From NCBI RefSeq assembly GCF_015354055.1, contig NZ_JACHTM010000001.1, forward strand, positions 310,001 through 374,000: a stretch of DNA of 64,000 nucleotides, in the 5' to 3' direction. Source of the DNA: Thermaurantiacus tibetensis. Its GTDB lineage: Bacteria; Pseudomonadota; Alphaproteobacteria; Sphingomonadales; Sphingomonadaceae. Every line of letters begins with the position of its first letter. The first letter of the stretch is position 1. The notes under the pieces are model-generated. The model was not told the origin of the DNA. It did not search any database and saw only the letters and a program-made list of their open reading frames with translations. This document shows positions 49,153 to 58,047 of this stretch, in pieces. The translations under genes and the position numbers were made by a program.

Positions 49153-50274
49153 ATGCCCTGGGAGAACAACGAGGACAGCGGCGACAAGGGCAGCGGCCGC
49201 AAGCGGAACCCCTGGGGAACGGGGGGTGACGGCGGCGGGCGCAGCCCCTGGGGCGCGCCCGGAGGCCGGCCCTCGCCCGGCCCGCGCGGCGACGACGGCC
49301 CGCCCCGCGGCGCCTCGACTCCCGACTTCGACGAGTTCATCCGCCGCAGCCAGGAGCGGCTCCGCGAGATGGCCGGCGGCGGCCGGCCGGGCACGCGCTT
49401 CGGCGGCGGCAGGCGCGGCGGGCCGCTTCCCGGCATCCCCTGGGCCTGGGTGGCGGGCGGCATCCTCCTCCTCGCCATCGGCTCGACCTCGGCCTACCGG
49501 ATCAACGCCGGCGAGCGCGGCGTCGTCACCCGCTTCGGCCAGTATCACAAGACCTCGGGGCCCGGCTTCCACCTCAAGCTCCCCGCGCCGATCGACATGG
49601 TCACCAAGGTGCAGTTCGAGAACATCCGGACGACGGAGATCGGCTCGCCGCAGGGCACGTCCGAGAACCTGATGATCACCGGCGACCAGAACATCATCGA
49701 CATCGCCTATGCCGTGCGGTGGCGGCTCTCGAACGCCGAGCAGTTTCTCTTCCAGATCAAGGACCCGGACGCGACCGTGCGGGACGTGACCGAAGCGGCC
49801 ATGCGCGAGATGATCGGGCGCGCGACGCTCGACAACGCGATCGGTCCGGAGCGGGCGGCGATCGCCGAGGAAGTGGCGCAGCGTACCCAGGAGATCCTCG
49901 ACAGCTACCGCGCGGGCATCCGCATCCAGGGCGTCGACATCCGCCAGGCGGATCCGCCGGCGGCCGTCGACGAGGCGTTCAAGGACGTTTCGGCCGCCCA
50001 GCAGGATGCGCAGCAGTTCCTGAACCAGGCCCGCGCCTATGCCCAGCAGGTGCAGGCGCAGGCCCAGGGCGCGACTGCGGCCTTCGACAAGGTCTACGAG
50101 GAGTATCGCCTCGCGCCAGAGGTGACGCGAAAGCGCATGTATCTCGAGACGATGGAACAGGTGCTCGGCAAGGTGGACAAGACGATCATCGAGGCGCCCG
50201 GGGTGCAGACCTATCTGCCGCTCTCCGAGCTGCAGCGTCGCGCCCAGGCCGCCCGCGCCGGAGGCGGGCAATGA
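49153..50274 (+). CDS. hflK: FtsH protease modulator HflK
   Basis: This 373-residue membrane protein has a Gly/Arg/Pro-rich cytoplasmic N terminus (about 1-90), one membrane helix ([17 protein letters not shown]), and an SPFH (band 7) domain with [25 protein letters not shown], then a coiled-coil region ([15 protein letters not shown]). HflK with HflC surrounds FtsH and tunes its proteolysis. The ATG at 49153 is preceded by GGGAG. The stop overlaps hflC by 4 nt. Confidence 0.95.
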   Translation: MPWENNEDSGDKGSGRKRNPWGTGGDGGGRSPWGAPGGRPSPGPRGDDGPPRGASTPDFDEFIRRSQERLREMAGGGRPGTRFGGGRRGGPLPGIPWAWVAGGILLLAIGSTSAYRINAGERGVVTRFGQYHKTSGPGFHLKLPAPIDMVTKVQFENIRTTEIGSPQGTSENLMITGDQNIIDIAYAVRWRLSNAEQFLFQIKDPDATVRDVTEAAMREMIGRATLDNAIGPERAAIAEEVAQRTQEILDSYRAGIRIQGVDIRQADPPAAVDEAFKDVSAAQQDAQQFLNQARAYAQQVQAQAQGATAAFDKVYEEYRLAPEVTRKRMYLETMEQVLGKVDKTIIEAPGVQTYLPLSELQRRAQAARAGGGQ

Positions 50275-51119
50275 CCGCCCTGCCGCGTGGCGTGATGCTA
50301 GGCGGGGTGGTTCTCCTCGTCCTCCTCTTCCTGCTCGCGAACGCCGTCGTCCGCGTGCCGGAGGACCGGCAGGCGATCGGCATCCAGCTCGGCCGGCCGG
50401 TGTGGACGGTCAACACCTACAGGCCTGAGGAGCGCTTCGGCCAGACCGGGGCCGGCCTCGTCTTGAAGCTGCCGTTCGTCCAGGAGGTCCGGTTCGTCGA
50501 CAAGCGCGTGCTCCCGCTCGACATCGCGCCCCAGACGGTGCTCTCGACCGACCAGCTGCGGCTCGTGGTCGATGCCTTCGCCCGCTTCCGCGTGGTGGAC
50601 CCGGTGCGCATGTTCCAGACGGTCGGCACCGAGGAGCGGCTGGCCGACGAGCTGTCGCGCATCCTCACCTCGCGCCTCAGGAACGAGCTCGGCAAGCAGC
50701 GCTTCGACGTGCTCCTCTCGCCTGAGCGGGGGCAGATGATGGAGACGATCCAGGCGGCGGTGAACCGGTCGGCGGCGGCCTATGGCGCCGAGATCGTCGA
50801 TGTCAGGATCAAGCGCGCCGACCTGCCGCCGGGCACGCCTCTCGAAGCCGCCTACGAGCGGATGCGCACGGCCCGGCAGGAGGAGGCGCTCACCATCCGC
50901 GCCCAGGGCGCCCGCGATGCGCAGATCATCCGCGCCGAGGCGGACGCGGCGGCCGCCCGCACCTACGCCGAGAGCTTCGGCAAGGACCCTGAGTTCTACG
51001 CCTTCTGGCGGGCCATGCAGGCCTACCGGACGACGTTCAACGACGGCAACGCCTCGGTGGTGCTCTCGCCCGACATGGAGTTCCTCCGGGAGTTCAACGG
51101 CCGGAGCGGACGCCGCTAG
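50271..51119 (+). CDS. hflC: FtsH protease modulator HflC
   Basis: The 282-residue partner of HflK has one N-terminal membrane helix (GVMLGGVVLLVLLFLLANAVV) and an SPFH domain (VPEDRQAIGIQLGRPVWTV, FVQEVRFVDKRVLPLDIAPQ), with a C-terminal helical part (RMRTARQEEALTIRAQGARDA). It is cotranslated with hflK. It is followed after 65 nt by a DegP-type protease, the common hflK-hflC-degP cluster. Confidence 0.95.
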   Translation: MTALPRGVMLGGVVLLVLLFLLANAVVRVPEDRQAIGIQLGRPVWTVNTYRPEERFGQTGAGLVLKLPFVQEVRFVDKRVLPLDIAPQTVLSTDQLRLVVDAFARFRVVDPVRMFQTVGTEERLADELSRILTSRLRNELGKQRFDVLLSPERGQMMETIQAAVNRSAAAYGAEIVDVRIKRADLPPGTPLEAAYERMRTARQEEALTIRAQGARDAQIIRAEADAAAARTYAESFGKDPEFYAFWRAMQAYRTTFNDGNASVVLSPDMEFLREFNGRSGRR

Positions 51120-51184
51120 CCGTTCAGGCAGCGGCAACAGCCTTCGCGCGAAGGGCCGCCCGCCGAAAGGAAAGGACCCCAGCC

Positions 51185-52708
51185 ATTCGCACTCTCGTCG
51201 TTTCCGGTCTTGTCTTCATCGCGGGCCTGGCTGCTCCTGCGCTCGGCCAGGCGTCGTCCCCACTTCCGTCGCCTGCGCCGGCACTTTCCCCGGCAGAGCC
51301 GCCCAATGGCGCGCCGCGAAGCTTCGCCGACCTCGCCGCCCGCCTTCAGCCCGCCGTGGTCAACATCTCCACCACCCAGAGGGTCGAGATCGGCCGGGCC
51401 TTCCCCCGCTTCGGTCCTGGCATGAGCATCGAGGAGCTGTTCCGGCGTTTCCAGGAGCAGCAGGGCGAGGGCGGCGAACCGGTGACCCGCGAGGCCACCT
51501 CGCTTGGCTCGGGCTTCCTCATCTCGCCCGATGGCTACATCGTCACCAACAACCACGTGATCTCGGGGCGCGACGGGCGCAGCCTTGTGGATTCGATCAC
51601 CGTCACGCTCTCCGACCGGCGCGAGTTCAAGGCGCGCGTCATTGGCCGCGACCCCTTGTCCGACCTCGCCCTCCTCAAGATCGACGGGCGTGACCTGCCC
51701 TTCGTTCGCTTCGGCAACTCGCGGAGCCTGCGCGTCGGCGACTGGGTGCTCGCCATCGGTAACCCGTTCGGGCTTGGCGGCACGGTGACGGCCGGCATCG
51801 TCTCGGCGCTCCACCGCAACATCACCGGTGGCGGGGCCTATGACCGCTACATCCAGACGGATGCGTCGATCAACCAGGGGAACAGCGGTGGCCCGCTGTT
51901 CGACCTCTCGGGCAACGTCGTCGGCGTCAACACCGCGATCTTCTCGCCGACCGGCGGCAACGTGGGCGTGGGCTTCGCCATTCCGGCCGAGCTCGCCCAG
52001 CCGGTCATCGAGCAGCTGCGCACCGCGGGGCGCGTGCGCCGGGGCTACCTCGGTGTCCAGATCCAGCCGCTCTCGGCGCCGATCGCTGCCTCGCTCGGCC
52101 TGCCGAAGGACCGCGGCGAGATCGTCGCCGGAGTCGAGCCGAACGGGCCGGCGCAGAAGGCGGGCATCCGCCAGGGTGACGTCATCGTCGCGGTTGCCGG
52201 GCAGGAGGTGACGCCTGACAACACCCTCTCCTTCATCGTCGCCAACACGCCGATCGGTACGCGGGTGCCCGTGCAGCTCATCCGCGACGGCCAGAGGATC
52301 ACGGTGACCGCCACCATCGGCGAGCGGCCGAGCGAAGCGGTGCTTCAGGGCGGGCAGGCCGACGAGCCCGAGGAGCGGGGTGGCAGGGGCGAGCCCGGAG
52401 CCGAGGCCGCCCGCCAGCAGCTGGGGCTCACCCTCCAGTCGATCACGCCCGAGATCCGCCAGCAGCTGCGCCTGCCCGAGTCGGTCGAGGGGCTCGTCAT
52501 TGCCCGCGTGAACCCCTCGTCGAATGCCGCCGAGCAGGGTCTGCAGCGCGGCGACGTGGTGCTCTCGATCAACCAGCGGCCGGTGCGCACGCCCCAGGAG
52601 GCCGCGGCGATCGTCGCCGAGGCCCGCAAGGCCGGGCGCGACACCGTGCTGCTCCTCGTCCAGCGGGGGCCGGGCCCTGCCCGTTTCGTCGGCGTGAAGA
52701 TGCGCTAG
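51185..52708 (+). CDS. degP: DegP/HtrA-type periplasmic serine protease, ATT start
   Basis: The 507-residue precursor has a signal peptide (RTLVVSGLVFIAGLAAPALG), a trypsin-like domain with triad His124, Asp160 and Ser234 (NNHVISG, DLALLKID, GNSGGPLF), and two PDZ domains (about 285-375 and 400-505). The frame contains no ATG, GTG or TTG between the previous stop and a GTG at 51356 that lies after the signal peptide. An ATT at 51185, 9 nt after AAAGGA, gives the expected signal peptide, so initiation at ATT is inferred; a CTG at about 51221 is a weaker choice. Confidence 0.88.
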   Translation: MRTLVVSGLVFIAGLAAPALGQASSPLPSPAPALSPAEPPNGAPRSFADLAARLQPAVVNISTTQRVEIGRAFPRFGPGMSIEELFRRFQEQQGEGGEPVTREATSLGSGFLISPDGYIVTNNHVISGRDGRSLVDSITVTLSDRREFKARVIGRDPLSDLALLKIDGRDLPFVRFGNSRSLRVGDWVLAIGNPFGLGGTVTAGIVSALHRNITGGGAYDRYIQTDASINQGNSGGPLFDLSGNVVGVNTAIFSPTGGNVGVGFAIPAELAQPVIEQLRTAGRVRRGYLGVQIQPLSAPIAASLGLPKDRGEIVAGVEPNGPAQKAGIRQGDVIVAVAGQEVTPDNTLSFIVANTPIGTRVPVQLIRDGQRITVTATIGERPSEAVLQGGQADEPEERGGRGEPGAEAARQQLGLTLQSITPEIRQQLRLPESVEGLVIARVNPSSNAAEQGLQRGDVVLSINQRPVRTPQEAAAIVAEARKAGRDTVLLLVQRGPGPARFVGVKMR

Positions 52709-52750
52709 ACGCGCAGGGACGAAGGCGGGCGGGCACGACCGGGGGCGGCG

Positions 52751-54274
52751 ATGACAGACGGCATCTTCATCGGCAGGGGCGAGGAGCATCCGCAGCACCT
52801 GCTCCTCGCCCGGGCCAACCGCCACGGGCTCGTCGCGGGCGCGACCGGCACCGGCAAGACCGTCACGCTCCAGGTGCTGGCCGAGGGGTTCAGCCGCGCC
52901 GGGGTGCCCGTCTTCTTTCCCGACATGAAGGGCGATGTGGCGGGCATGGCGCTTCCCGGCTCGCCGCAGGCGAAGACTCACGAGGCCTTTACGAAGCGCG
53001 CCGCCGAGCTTGGCCTCGCGTCTTACGCCTATGCCGACAACCCGGTCGTGCTCTGGGACCTGTTCGGGCAGCAGGGCCACCCCGTCCGTACCACGGTTTC
53101 GGAAATGGGGCCGCTCCTGCTCGCCCGGCTCATGGGCCTGAACGACACCCAGGAGGGCGTGCTGAACGTCGCCTTCCGCTACGCCGACGAGCAGGGCCTC
53201 CTCGTCCTCGACCTCAAGGATCTGCAGCAGCTTCTGGCCCACTGCGCCGACAATGCCGCGGAGCTTGCCGCGCGCTACGGCAACGTGACCCGGCCGACGG
53301 TGGGGGCGATCCAGCGGCAGCTCCTCACCCTCGAGGCGCAGGGCGGCGCCAACTTCTTCGGGGAGCCTGCGCTCGACATCGCCGACATGATGGCCGTCGA
53401 GCCGGACGGGCGCGGGCGCATCAACATCCTGGCCGCCGACCGGCTGATGCAGGCGCCACGCCTCTATTCCACCTTCCTGCTGTGGCTGCTTTCCGAGCTT
53501 TTCGAGGAGCTGCCCGAGGTGGGGGACCCGGAGAAGCCGCGCCTCGTCTTCTTCTTCGACGAGGCGCACCTTCTCTTCGACGAGGCGCCCAAGGCCCTCC
53601 TCGAGCGAGTGGAGCAGGTGGTGCGCCTCATCCGCTCGAAGGGGGTTGGCGTCTACTTCTGCACGCAGAACCCCGTCGACATTCCGGATTCGGTTGCAGG
53701 CCAGCTCGGCAACCGGATCCAGCATGCGCTCCGCGCCTTCACGCCGAAGGACCAGAAGGCGGTGCGCGCGGCCGCCGAGACCTTCCGCCCGAACCCGAAG
53801 GTGGACGTGCGCCAGGCGATCACCGAGCTTCGGGTGGGCGAGGCCTTGGTCTCCGTGCTCGACGCGAAGGGTGCGCCCACGCCCGTCGAGCGCACGCTCG
53901 TCGCCCCGCCGGTGGGCCGCGTGGGACCGCTCACCGAGGCCGAGCGCAAGGTGCTCTTGGCCTCTTCTCCGGTTGCCGGCCGCTACGAAGAAGTCGTGGA
54001 TCGCGAGTCGGCGTACGAGATCCTCCTGGCGCGCGCCGAGGCCCGCAATGCCGAGGCGGAGGCCGCGAAGGCCGCGAAGGAGGCCGAACGGGCCGCCCGC
54101 GAGCGGGCGAGAGCCGAGGCGGCCGCGGCGCGCGCCCACCGCCAGTCGCCGAGGGGTCGTGCCGAGGCAGAGCTCGCCCGGGTCGCCACTTCGGTCGGGC
54201 GGAGCATGGCGAACCAGGTCGGCCGCAGCCTGGTCAGGGGGTTGCTCGGCGGCCTGTTCGGCGGCCGGCGCTAG
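52751..54274 (+). CDS. HerA-like ATPase (DUF853/YjgR family)
   Basis: This 507-residue ATPase has a Walker [37 protein letters not shown], a Walker [21 protein letters not shown], and [14 protein letters not shown], the markers of DUF853. The tail (about 430-507) is Ala/Arg/Glu-rich and helical with a final Gly-rich patch. Members are relatives of HerA/FtsK translocases with poorly known function. Its stop overlaps the following gene's stop on the other strand through CTAG. Confidence 0.9.
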   Translation: MTDGIFIGRGEEHPQHLLLARANRHGLVAGATGTGKTVTLQVLAEGFSRAGVPVFFPDMKGDVAGMALPGSPQAKTHEAFTKRAAELGLASYAYADNPVVLWDLFGQQGHPVRTTVSEMGPLLLARLMGLNDTQEGVLNVAFRYADEQGLLVLDLKDLQQLLAHCADNAAELAARYGNVTRPTVGAIQRQLLTLEAQGGANFFGEPALDIADMMAVEPDGRGRINILAADRLMQAPRLYSTFLLWLLSELFEELPEVGDPEKPRLVFFFDEAHLLFDEAPKALLERVEQVVRLIRSKGVGVYFCTQNPVDIPDSVAGQLGNRIQHALRAFTPKDQKAVRAAAETFRPNPKVDVRQAITELRVGEALVSVLDAKGAPTPVERTLVAPPVGRVGPLTEAERKVLLASSPVAGRYEEVVDRESAYEILLARAEARNAEAEAAKAAKEAERAARERARAEAAAARAHRQSPRGRAEAELARVATSVGRSMANQVGRSLVRGLLGGLFGGRR

Positions 54275-55131
54275 CCCTCCTGCCGTTCTGCCGGGCCGTC
54301 GCGCTCGATCCTCACCTCCATCCGCTTCAGCGCCGCGCGCGCCTCGGTCAGCCGGTCGAGGAGCGGCGCGTGGAGCGCCGGCGTTGCCGCGACGATCCCC
54401 AGCATCTCGGGCTCCGGCTTGTTGAAGGCGAAGGGCGCGCCCTCGCGGTCGGTGATGCGGCCGCCGGCCGCCTCGAGGACAAGGCTTGCAGCCGCCACGT
54501 CCCACTCGTTCGTCATCCGCGCATCGACCAGCCCGTCGGCAGCGCCGCTTGCCACCATCGCGATCCGGAGCGCCATGCTGTTGGGCTTCGGCACGGCTTC
54601 CGCTGGCCAGGGGCGCTCCCACAGCCGGGCCGCGACGAACTGCGGGTCCACCGGCAGCCGCATGCCCGACTCGTCCTCGCGGCCCGAGACGCGGATGGGC
54701 GCGCCGTTGAGCGTCGCACCGTCGCGTGTTGCGACATAGACATGGCCGAGCGCCGGGGCAGCCAGCACGCCCAGCACCACCTCGCCATCGACGGCAAGGG
54801 CGACCGAGACGGCCCAGCCGTCGCGGCCGCGGGCATAGTCCCGCGTGCCGTCGATCGGGTCCACCACCCAGAGGGCCCGAGCCTCGAGACGGGCGAGCGA
54901 GTCCGCCGTCTCCTCCGAAAGCCAGCCGTAGCCGGGCCGCGCCCCCAGGAGCCGCTCGCGCAGCAGGGCATCCACCTCGAGGTCGGCGGTCGTCACCGGG
55001 TCGCTCGCGCCCTTCGCCCAGGTCTCGAAGCCGCGGGTCGAAAGCCACAGCGCATGGTCGGCGGCCTCGCGCGCTGCGCTCTCGGCGAGGAGCAGGTCCG
55101 CCATGGGGTCGAAGCAGAAGGGTTCAGGCAC
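54271..55131 (-). CDS. Inositol-monophosphatase-family protein (CysQ/BPNT-like)
   Basis: This 286-residue protein belongs to the lithium-sensitive phosphatase family. Metal ligands are seen in WLSEETADS, the [12 protein letters not shown] motif and [17 protein letters not shown]. It may act on inositol phosphates or 3'-phosphoadenosine 5'-phosphate; the sequence does not decide. GTG at 55131 overlaps the end of pmbA (coupled translation); an ATG at 55104 is also possible. Confidence 0.87.
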   Translation of the reverse strand: MPEPFCFDPMADLLLAESAAREAADHALWLSTRGFETWAKGASDPVTTADLEVDALLRERLLGARPGYGWLSEETADSLARLEARALWVVDPIDGTRDYARGRDGWAVSVALAVDGEVVLGVLAAPALGHVYVATRDGATLNGAPIRVSGREDESGMRLPVDPQFVAARLWERPWPAEAVPKPNSMALRIAMVASGAADGLVDARMTNEWDVAAASLVLEAAGGRITDREGAPFAFNKPEPEMLGIVAATPALHAPLLDRLTEARAALKRMEVRIERDGPAERQEG

Positions 55132-56476
55132 CGGCCACCATCATCCCGTCGATCCTGACCGTAGGGCTGTTGACTGCCCGCTCGAGCAGGAGGTCGTCGG
55201 CCGGCTCGAGCGCTTGGAACATGTCGAGGAGGTTGCCGGCGATCGTCATCTCGGTGACCGGCTCGGCCACGCGGCCGTCGCGGATGGCGAAGCCCGCAGC
55301 GCCCCGGCTGTAGTCGCCGGTGAGGCCGTTGACGCCCATGCCGATGAGCTCGGTGACGAGGAAGCCGAGCCGAATGTCGGCGATGAGGTCAGCGACGCTG
55401 CGCCTTCCGGCTTCGAGCCAGAGGTTGGTCGTGGCCACCCCGGGCGGGCCGCCGACGCCGCGGCTGGCATGGCCGGTCGGGTCCCGGCCGAGCTGGCGGG
55501 CGGAGGCCGAGTCGCAGAGGAAGGCGCCAAGCACGCCGTCGTCCACGAGCAGGGTCCGGCGGGTGGGGAGGCCCTCGCCATCGAAGGGGCGGGACCGCCG
55601 CCCGCGCGGGAGCAGTGGGTCATCGATGATGCGGATGCCGGGCCGGAACAGGCGCTCGCCCTCGCGGTCGAGGAGGAAGCTCGTCCTCCGCGCGATCGCG
55701 GGGCCTGCCATGGCGCCTGCCAGATGGCCGAGGAGGCTTGAGGCCACCCGCCGGTCGAGGACGACGGGCATGGGCCCGGTCGGCAGGCGCGTGGCCCCGA
55801 GCCGGGCCACGGCGCGCTCGCCCGCCGAGCGGCCCACCGCCCCGGGCGCGGCGAGATCGGCGAGGTGGTGCGCGTCGGTCCAGTCATAGTCGCGCTGCCG
55901 CCCCTCGCCCTCGCCGGCGATGGCAACCGCCGAGACCGAGCAGGCGCTGGCGCGCTGGGCGCCGGCAAAGCCGTGGCTCGTCGCCAGCGCGGCCACGCTG
56001 ACCCCGGCCGAGGCGGTTGCGCCCTCGGTCGAGGAGACGCCGGGCACGGCACGCGCGGCAGCCTCCGCGGCCTCGGCCAGTGCGCGGAGCGATTCGGCCG
56101 ACAGCATCTCCGCGTCCGGATCGAAGAGGTCGAGTTGGGGGAAGGGCGGGCGGGCAAGCAGCTGTGCGGGCGCAAGCCCCGCGTAGGGGTCCTCGGGGGC
56201 AAGCCGCGCCATCGCGAGCGCCCGCTCCGCTGCCTCGGCCAGCGCGCGCGCCGTGAAGTCGGAGGTGGAGACCTGCGCCGAACGGGCGCCCACGAACACC
56301 CGGAGGCCGAGCTCGGTGCCCTCGGAGCGGGTCGCGTCCTCGAGCACGCCCATGCGGATGGTGACCGACTGCGACGCCTCGCCGATGACGACGGCGTCGG
56401 CCGCATCCGCGCCGGCTGCGCGGGCGGCCGCAACCGCGCGGGCCACGGCGTCGAGCGCTTCGGCCTCGCTCAGCAC
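55124..56476 (-). CDS. pmbA: TldE/PmbA metallopeptidase-family protein
   Basis: The 450-residue protein matches PmbA (TldE), the non-catalytic partner of TldD. It starts with LDAVARAVAAARAAGADAADAVVI and has IRMGVLEDATRSEGTELGLRVFVG, SSLLGHLAGAMAGPAIARRTSFLLD, the GFLVTELIGMGVNGLTGDYSRGAAGF region and the late EMTIAGNLLDMF. TldD-TldE process peptides such as microcins and gyrase poisons. No TldD HExxxH motif is present, as expected for TldE. GTG start. ubiA is 19 nt upstream. Confidence 0.93.
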   Translation of the reverse strand: MLSEAEALDAVARAVAAARAAGADAADAVVIGEASQSVTIRMGVLEDATRSEGTELGLRVFVGARSAQVSTSDFTARALAEAAERALAMARLAPEDPYAGLAPAQLLARPPFPQLDLFDPDAEMLSAESLRALAEAAEAAARAVPGVSSTEGATASAGVSVAALATSHGFAGAQRASACSVSAVAIAGEGEGRQRDYDWTDAHHLADLAAPGAVGRSAGERAVARLGATRLPTGPMPVVLDRRVASSLLGHLAGAMAGPAIARRTSFLLDREGERLFRPGIRIIDDPLLPRGRRSRPFDGEGLPTRRTLLVDDGVLGAFLCDSASARQLGRDPTGHASRGVGGPPGVATTNLWLEAGRRSVADLIADIRLGFLVTELIGMGVNGLTGDYSRGAAGFAIRDGRVAEPVTEMTIAGNLLDMFQALEPADDLLLERAVNSPTVRIDGMMVAGA

Positions 56477-56495
56477 GGTGACTTCTCCGCCTCCG

Positions 56496-57401
56496 TCACC
56501 ACGGGCGCGCGGGCATGGGCAGGGCGACGGCGAAGGCGCCAGCGAGCAGGAAGCCCGTCGTCACGTTGCTGCGGAAGCGCGCGAGCGCGTTCTCGACCGA
56601 GTCGGGGGAGAAGGTGGCCGCCTGCCAGCCGAGGTGAAGCGCGGCGGGCACGAGCGCCACGAGCACCAGCGGGTCAGGCCGGACGAGCCAGAGGGCAAGG
56701 CCGACGAAAGCGATGCAGGCGGCGTAGAAGAGAGCGACCGCCGGCCGCAGCTGCCTGCCCAGCCGCCGCGCGCTCGAGCGGATGCCGGCGAGCGCATCGT
56801 CCTCCCGGTCCTGCGCGGCGTAGATGCTGTCGTAGCCGAGCGTCCAGAAGACGAGGCCGGCATAGGCGGCCGCCAGGGCCAGGGGCGGCGCCGGGTCGGT
56901 GCCGCAGGCCCAGCCGACGAGGAGGCCCCAGTTGAAGGTGAGGCCAAGCCACGCCTGCGGCCACCAGGTGATGCGCTTCATGAAGGGATAGGCTGCAACG
57001 GGCCCGAGCGACGCGAGCGCGACGAGCTGCGCCCGCTCGGGCAGGCGGAGAAGCACGAGGAGGCCGACGAGCGCGAGGCCCACGAGGAAGGCCCATGCCG
57101 CGGGCACGGAAATGGCGCCGCTTGCCACCGGGCGCGCTGCCGTGCGGGCGACGCGCGAGTCGAGGTCGCGGTCGACGATGTCGTTGTAGACGCAGCCGGC
57201 CGACCGCATCGCGACCGCGCCGACGAGGAACCAGGGCAGCAGGGCCATCGCCTTCCAGTCCTGGGCGAGCGCCAGGCCCATGGCGCAGGGCCAGAACAGG
57301 AGCCAGAAGCCAGCGGGGCGGTCGAACCGGGCAAGACGGGCGTAGAGGCGCGCCCGCGCCGGCAGCCAGTCCACCCAGCTTCTGACCGCATCAGGAGTCA
57401 T
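56496..57401 (-). CDS. ubiA: 4-hydroxybenzoate polyprenyltransferase
   Basis: UbiA (301 residues) prenylates 4-hydroxybenzoate in ubiquinone synthesis. It is an integral membrane protein with seven to nine helices. The two Asp-rich diphosphate-binding motifs are NDIVDRDLD and DREDD (in YAAQDREDDALAGIRS). WLLFWPCAMGLALA and RPVASGAIS fit the family. The start ATG at 57401 is preceded by an in-frame stretch with no similarity, left out. Confidence 0.95.
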   Translation of the reverse strand: MTPDAVRSWVDWLPARARLYARLARFDRPAGFWLLFWPCAMGLALAQDWKAMALLPWFLVGAVAMRSAGCVYNDIVDRDLDSRVARTAARPVASGAISVPAAWAFLVGLALVGLLVLLRLPERAQLVALASLGPVAAYPFMKRITWWPQAWLGLTFNWGLLVGWACGTDPAPPLALAAAYAGLVFWTLGYDSIYAAQDREDDALAGIRSSARRLGRQLRPAVALFYAACIAFVGLALWLVRPDPLVLVALVPAALHLGWQAATFSPDSVENALARFRSNVTTGFLLAGAFAVALPMPARPW

Positions 57402-57457
57402 CGCCGCTGCCCTAGTGGCGCAGCCCGCCGCCGGCAACGCGGCCCGTGGCGCTGGCG

Positions 57458-57975
57458 TCAGAACAGCCGGCCGAGGATGAGGGAGAGCGCCTGCCTGCGA
57501 CCGGAAGGGCCCGACCTCGGCGAACCCGCGGCGGAACACGCGGGAGGGAGCGCGGCGGCACGCATGGTCTCGCCGATCCCGACGTCGGTGCGCCACGCGA
57601 TCCCGGTGCCGGGGAGGGTCCGGTCGGGGTCGGCGCGCCCCCCGCCGGACGCGTCGTGCCAGCCGGAGCCGCTGGCAAGGGTGCGGCCGAAGTGGAAGAC
57701 GGTTGCCTCGGCTGGGTCCCCGGTCGCGGGGCAGGCGCTTCGGGTCAGGCGGGTGGCCCGCCGCTTCGGGTCAGGCGGGTGGCCCGCCGACCGGTCAGGC
57801 GCGCGGCGATCTGCCGGGCGGGGACGGCCCCGCGGTCGTCGATCTCGACGAAGGCGCGCCGGGGCTGCGGGGCGGGTGCACGCGCCGCGCGGGGAGCGCG
57901 ATGCGCCTGCCACGCCGCCTCGTCGAGCGGCAGCCGCCGCAGCCGGCGTAGCCAGGCGCGCGGGGAGCGCGGCAC
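57458..57975 (-). pseudogene. Possible gene broken by a 26-bp tandem duplication
   Basis: A minus-strand frame from an ATG at 57975 (PRSPRAWLRRLRRLPLDEA, later RRAFVEIDDRGAVPARQIAARLTG) runs into a perfect 26-bp tandem duplication and stops at 57745. Removing one copy would put it in frame with EATVFHFGRTLASGSGW onward to a stop at 57458, giving a protein of about 163 residues. I recognise no family. In DNA this rich in G and C, open frames are common by chance, so whether it is a gene at all is uncertain. The duplication itself is certain. Confidence 0.3.
57737..57788. repeat. 26-bp perfect tandem duplication
   Basis: A 26-bp unit beginning GCTTCGGGTCAGG occurs twice head to tail (57737-57762 and 57763-57788). 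A diverged third partial copy may follow (57789-57806, containing GGTCAGGCGCG). The copies are identical. Confidence 0.93.
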
Positions 57976-58047
57976 GGAGCGAGGCCAGCCTGCGGACCGG
58001 GAACCGGCCGCGCGCCGCCGCCTGCATGGCCCCCTTGCCCGGCGCGC

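Noticed and set aside
51356-52708. GTG at 51356 as the start of the DegP-type protease
   Set aside because: It would remove the signal peptide and the first strand of the protease domain, while upstream codons clearly encode a signal peptide in the same frame.
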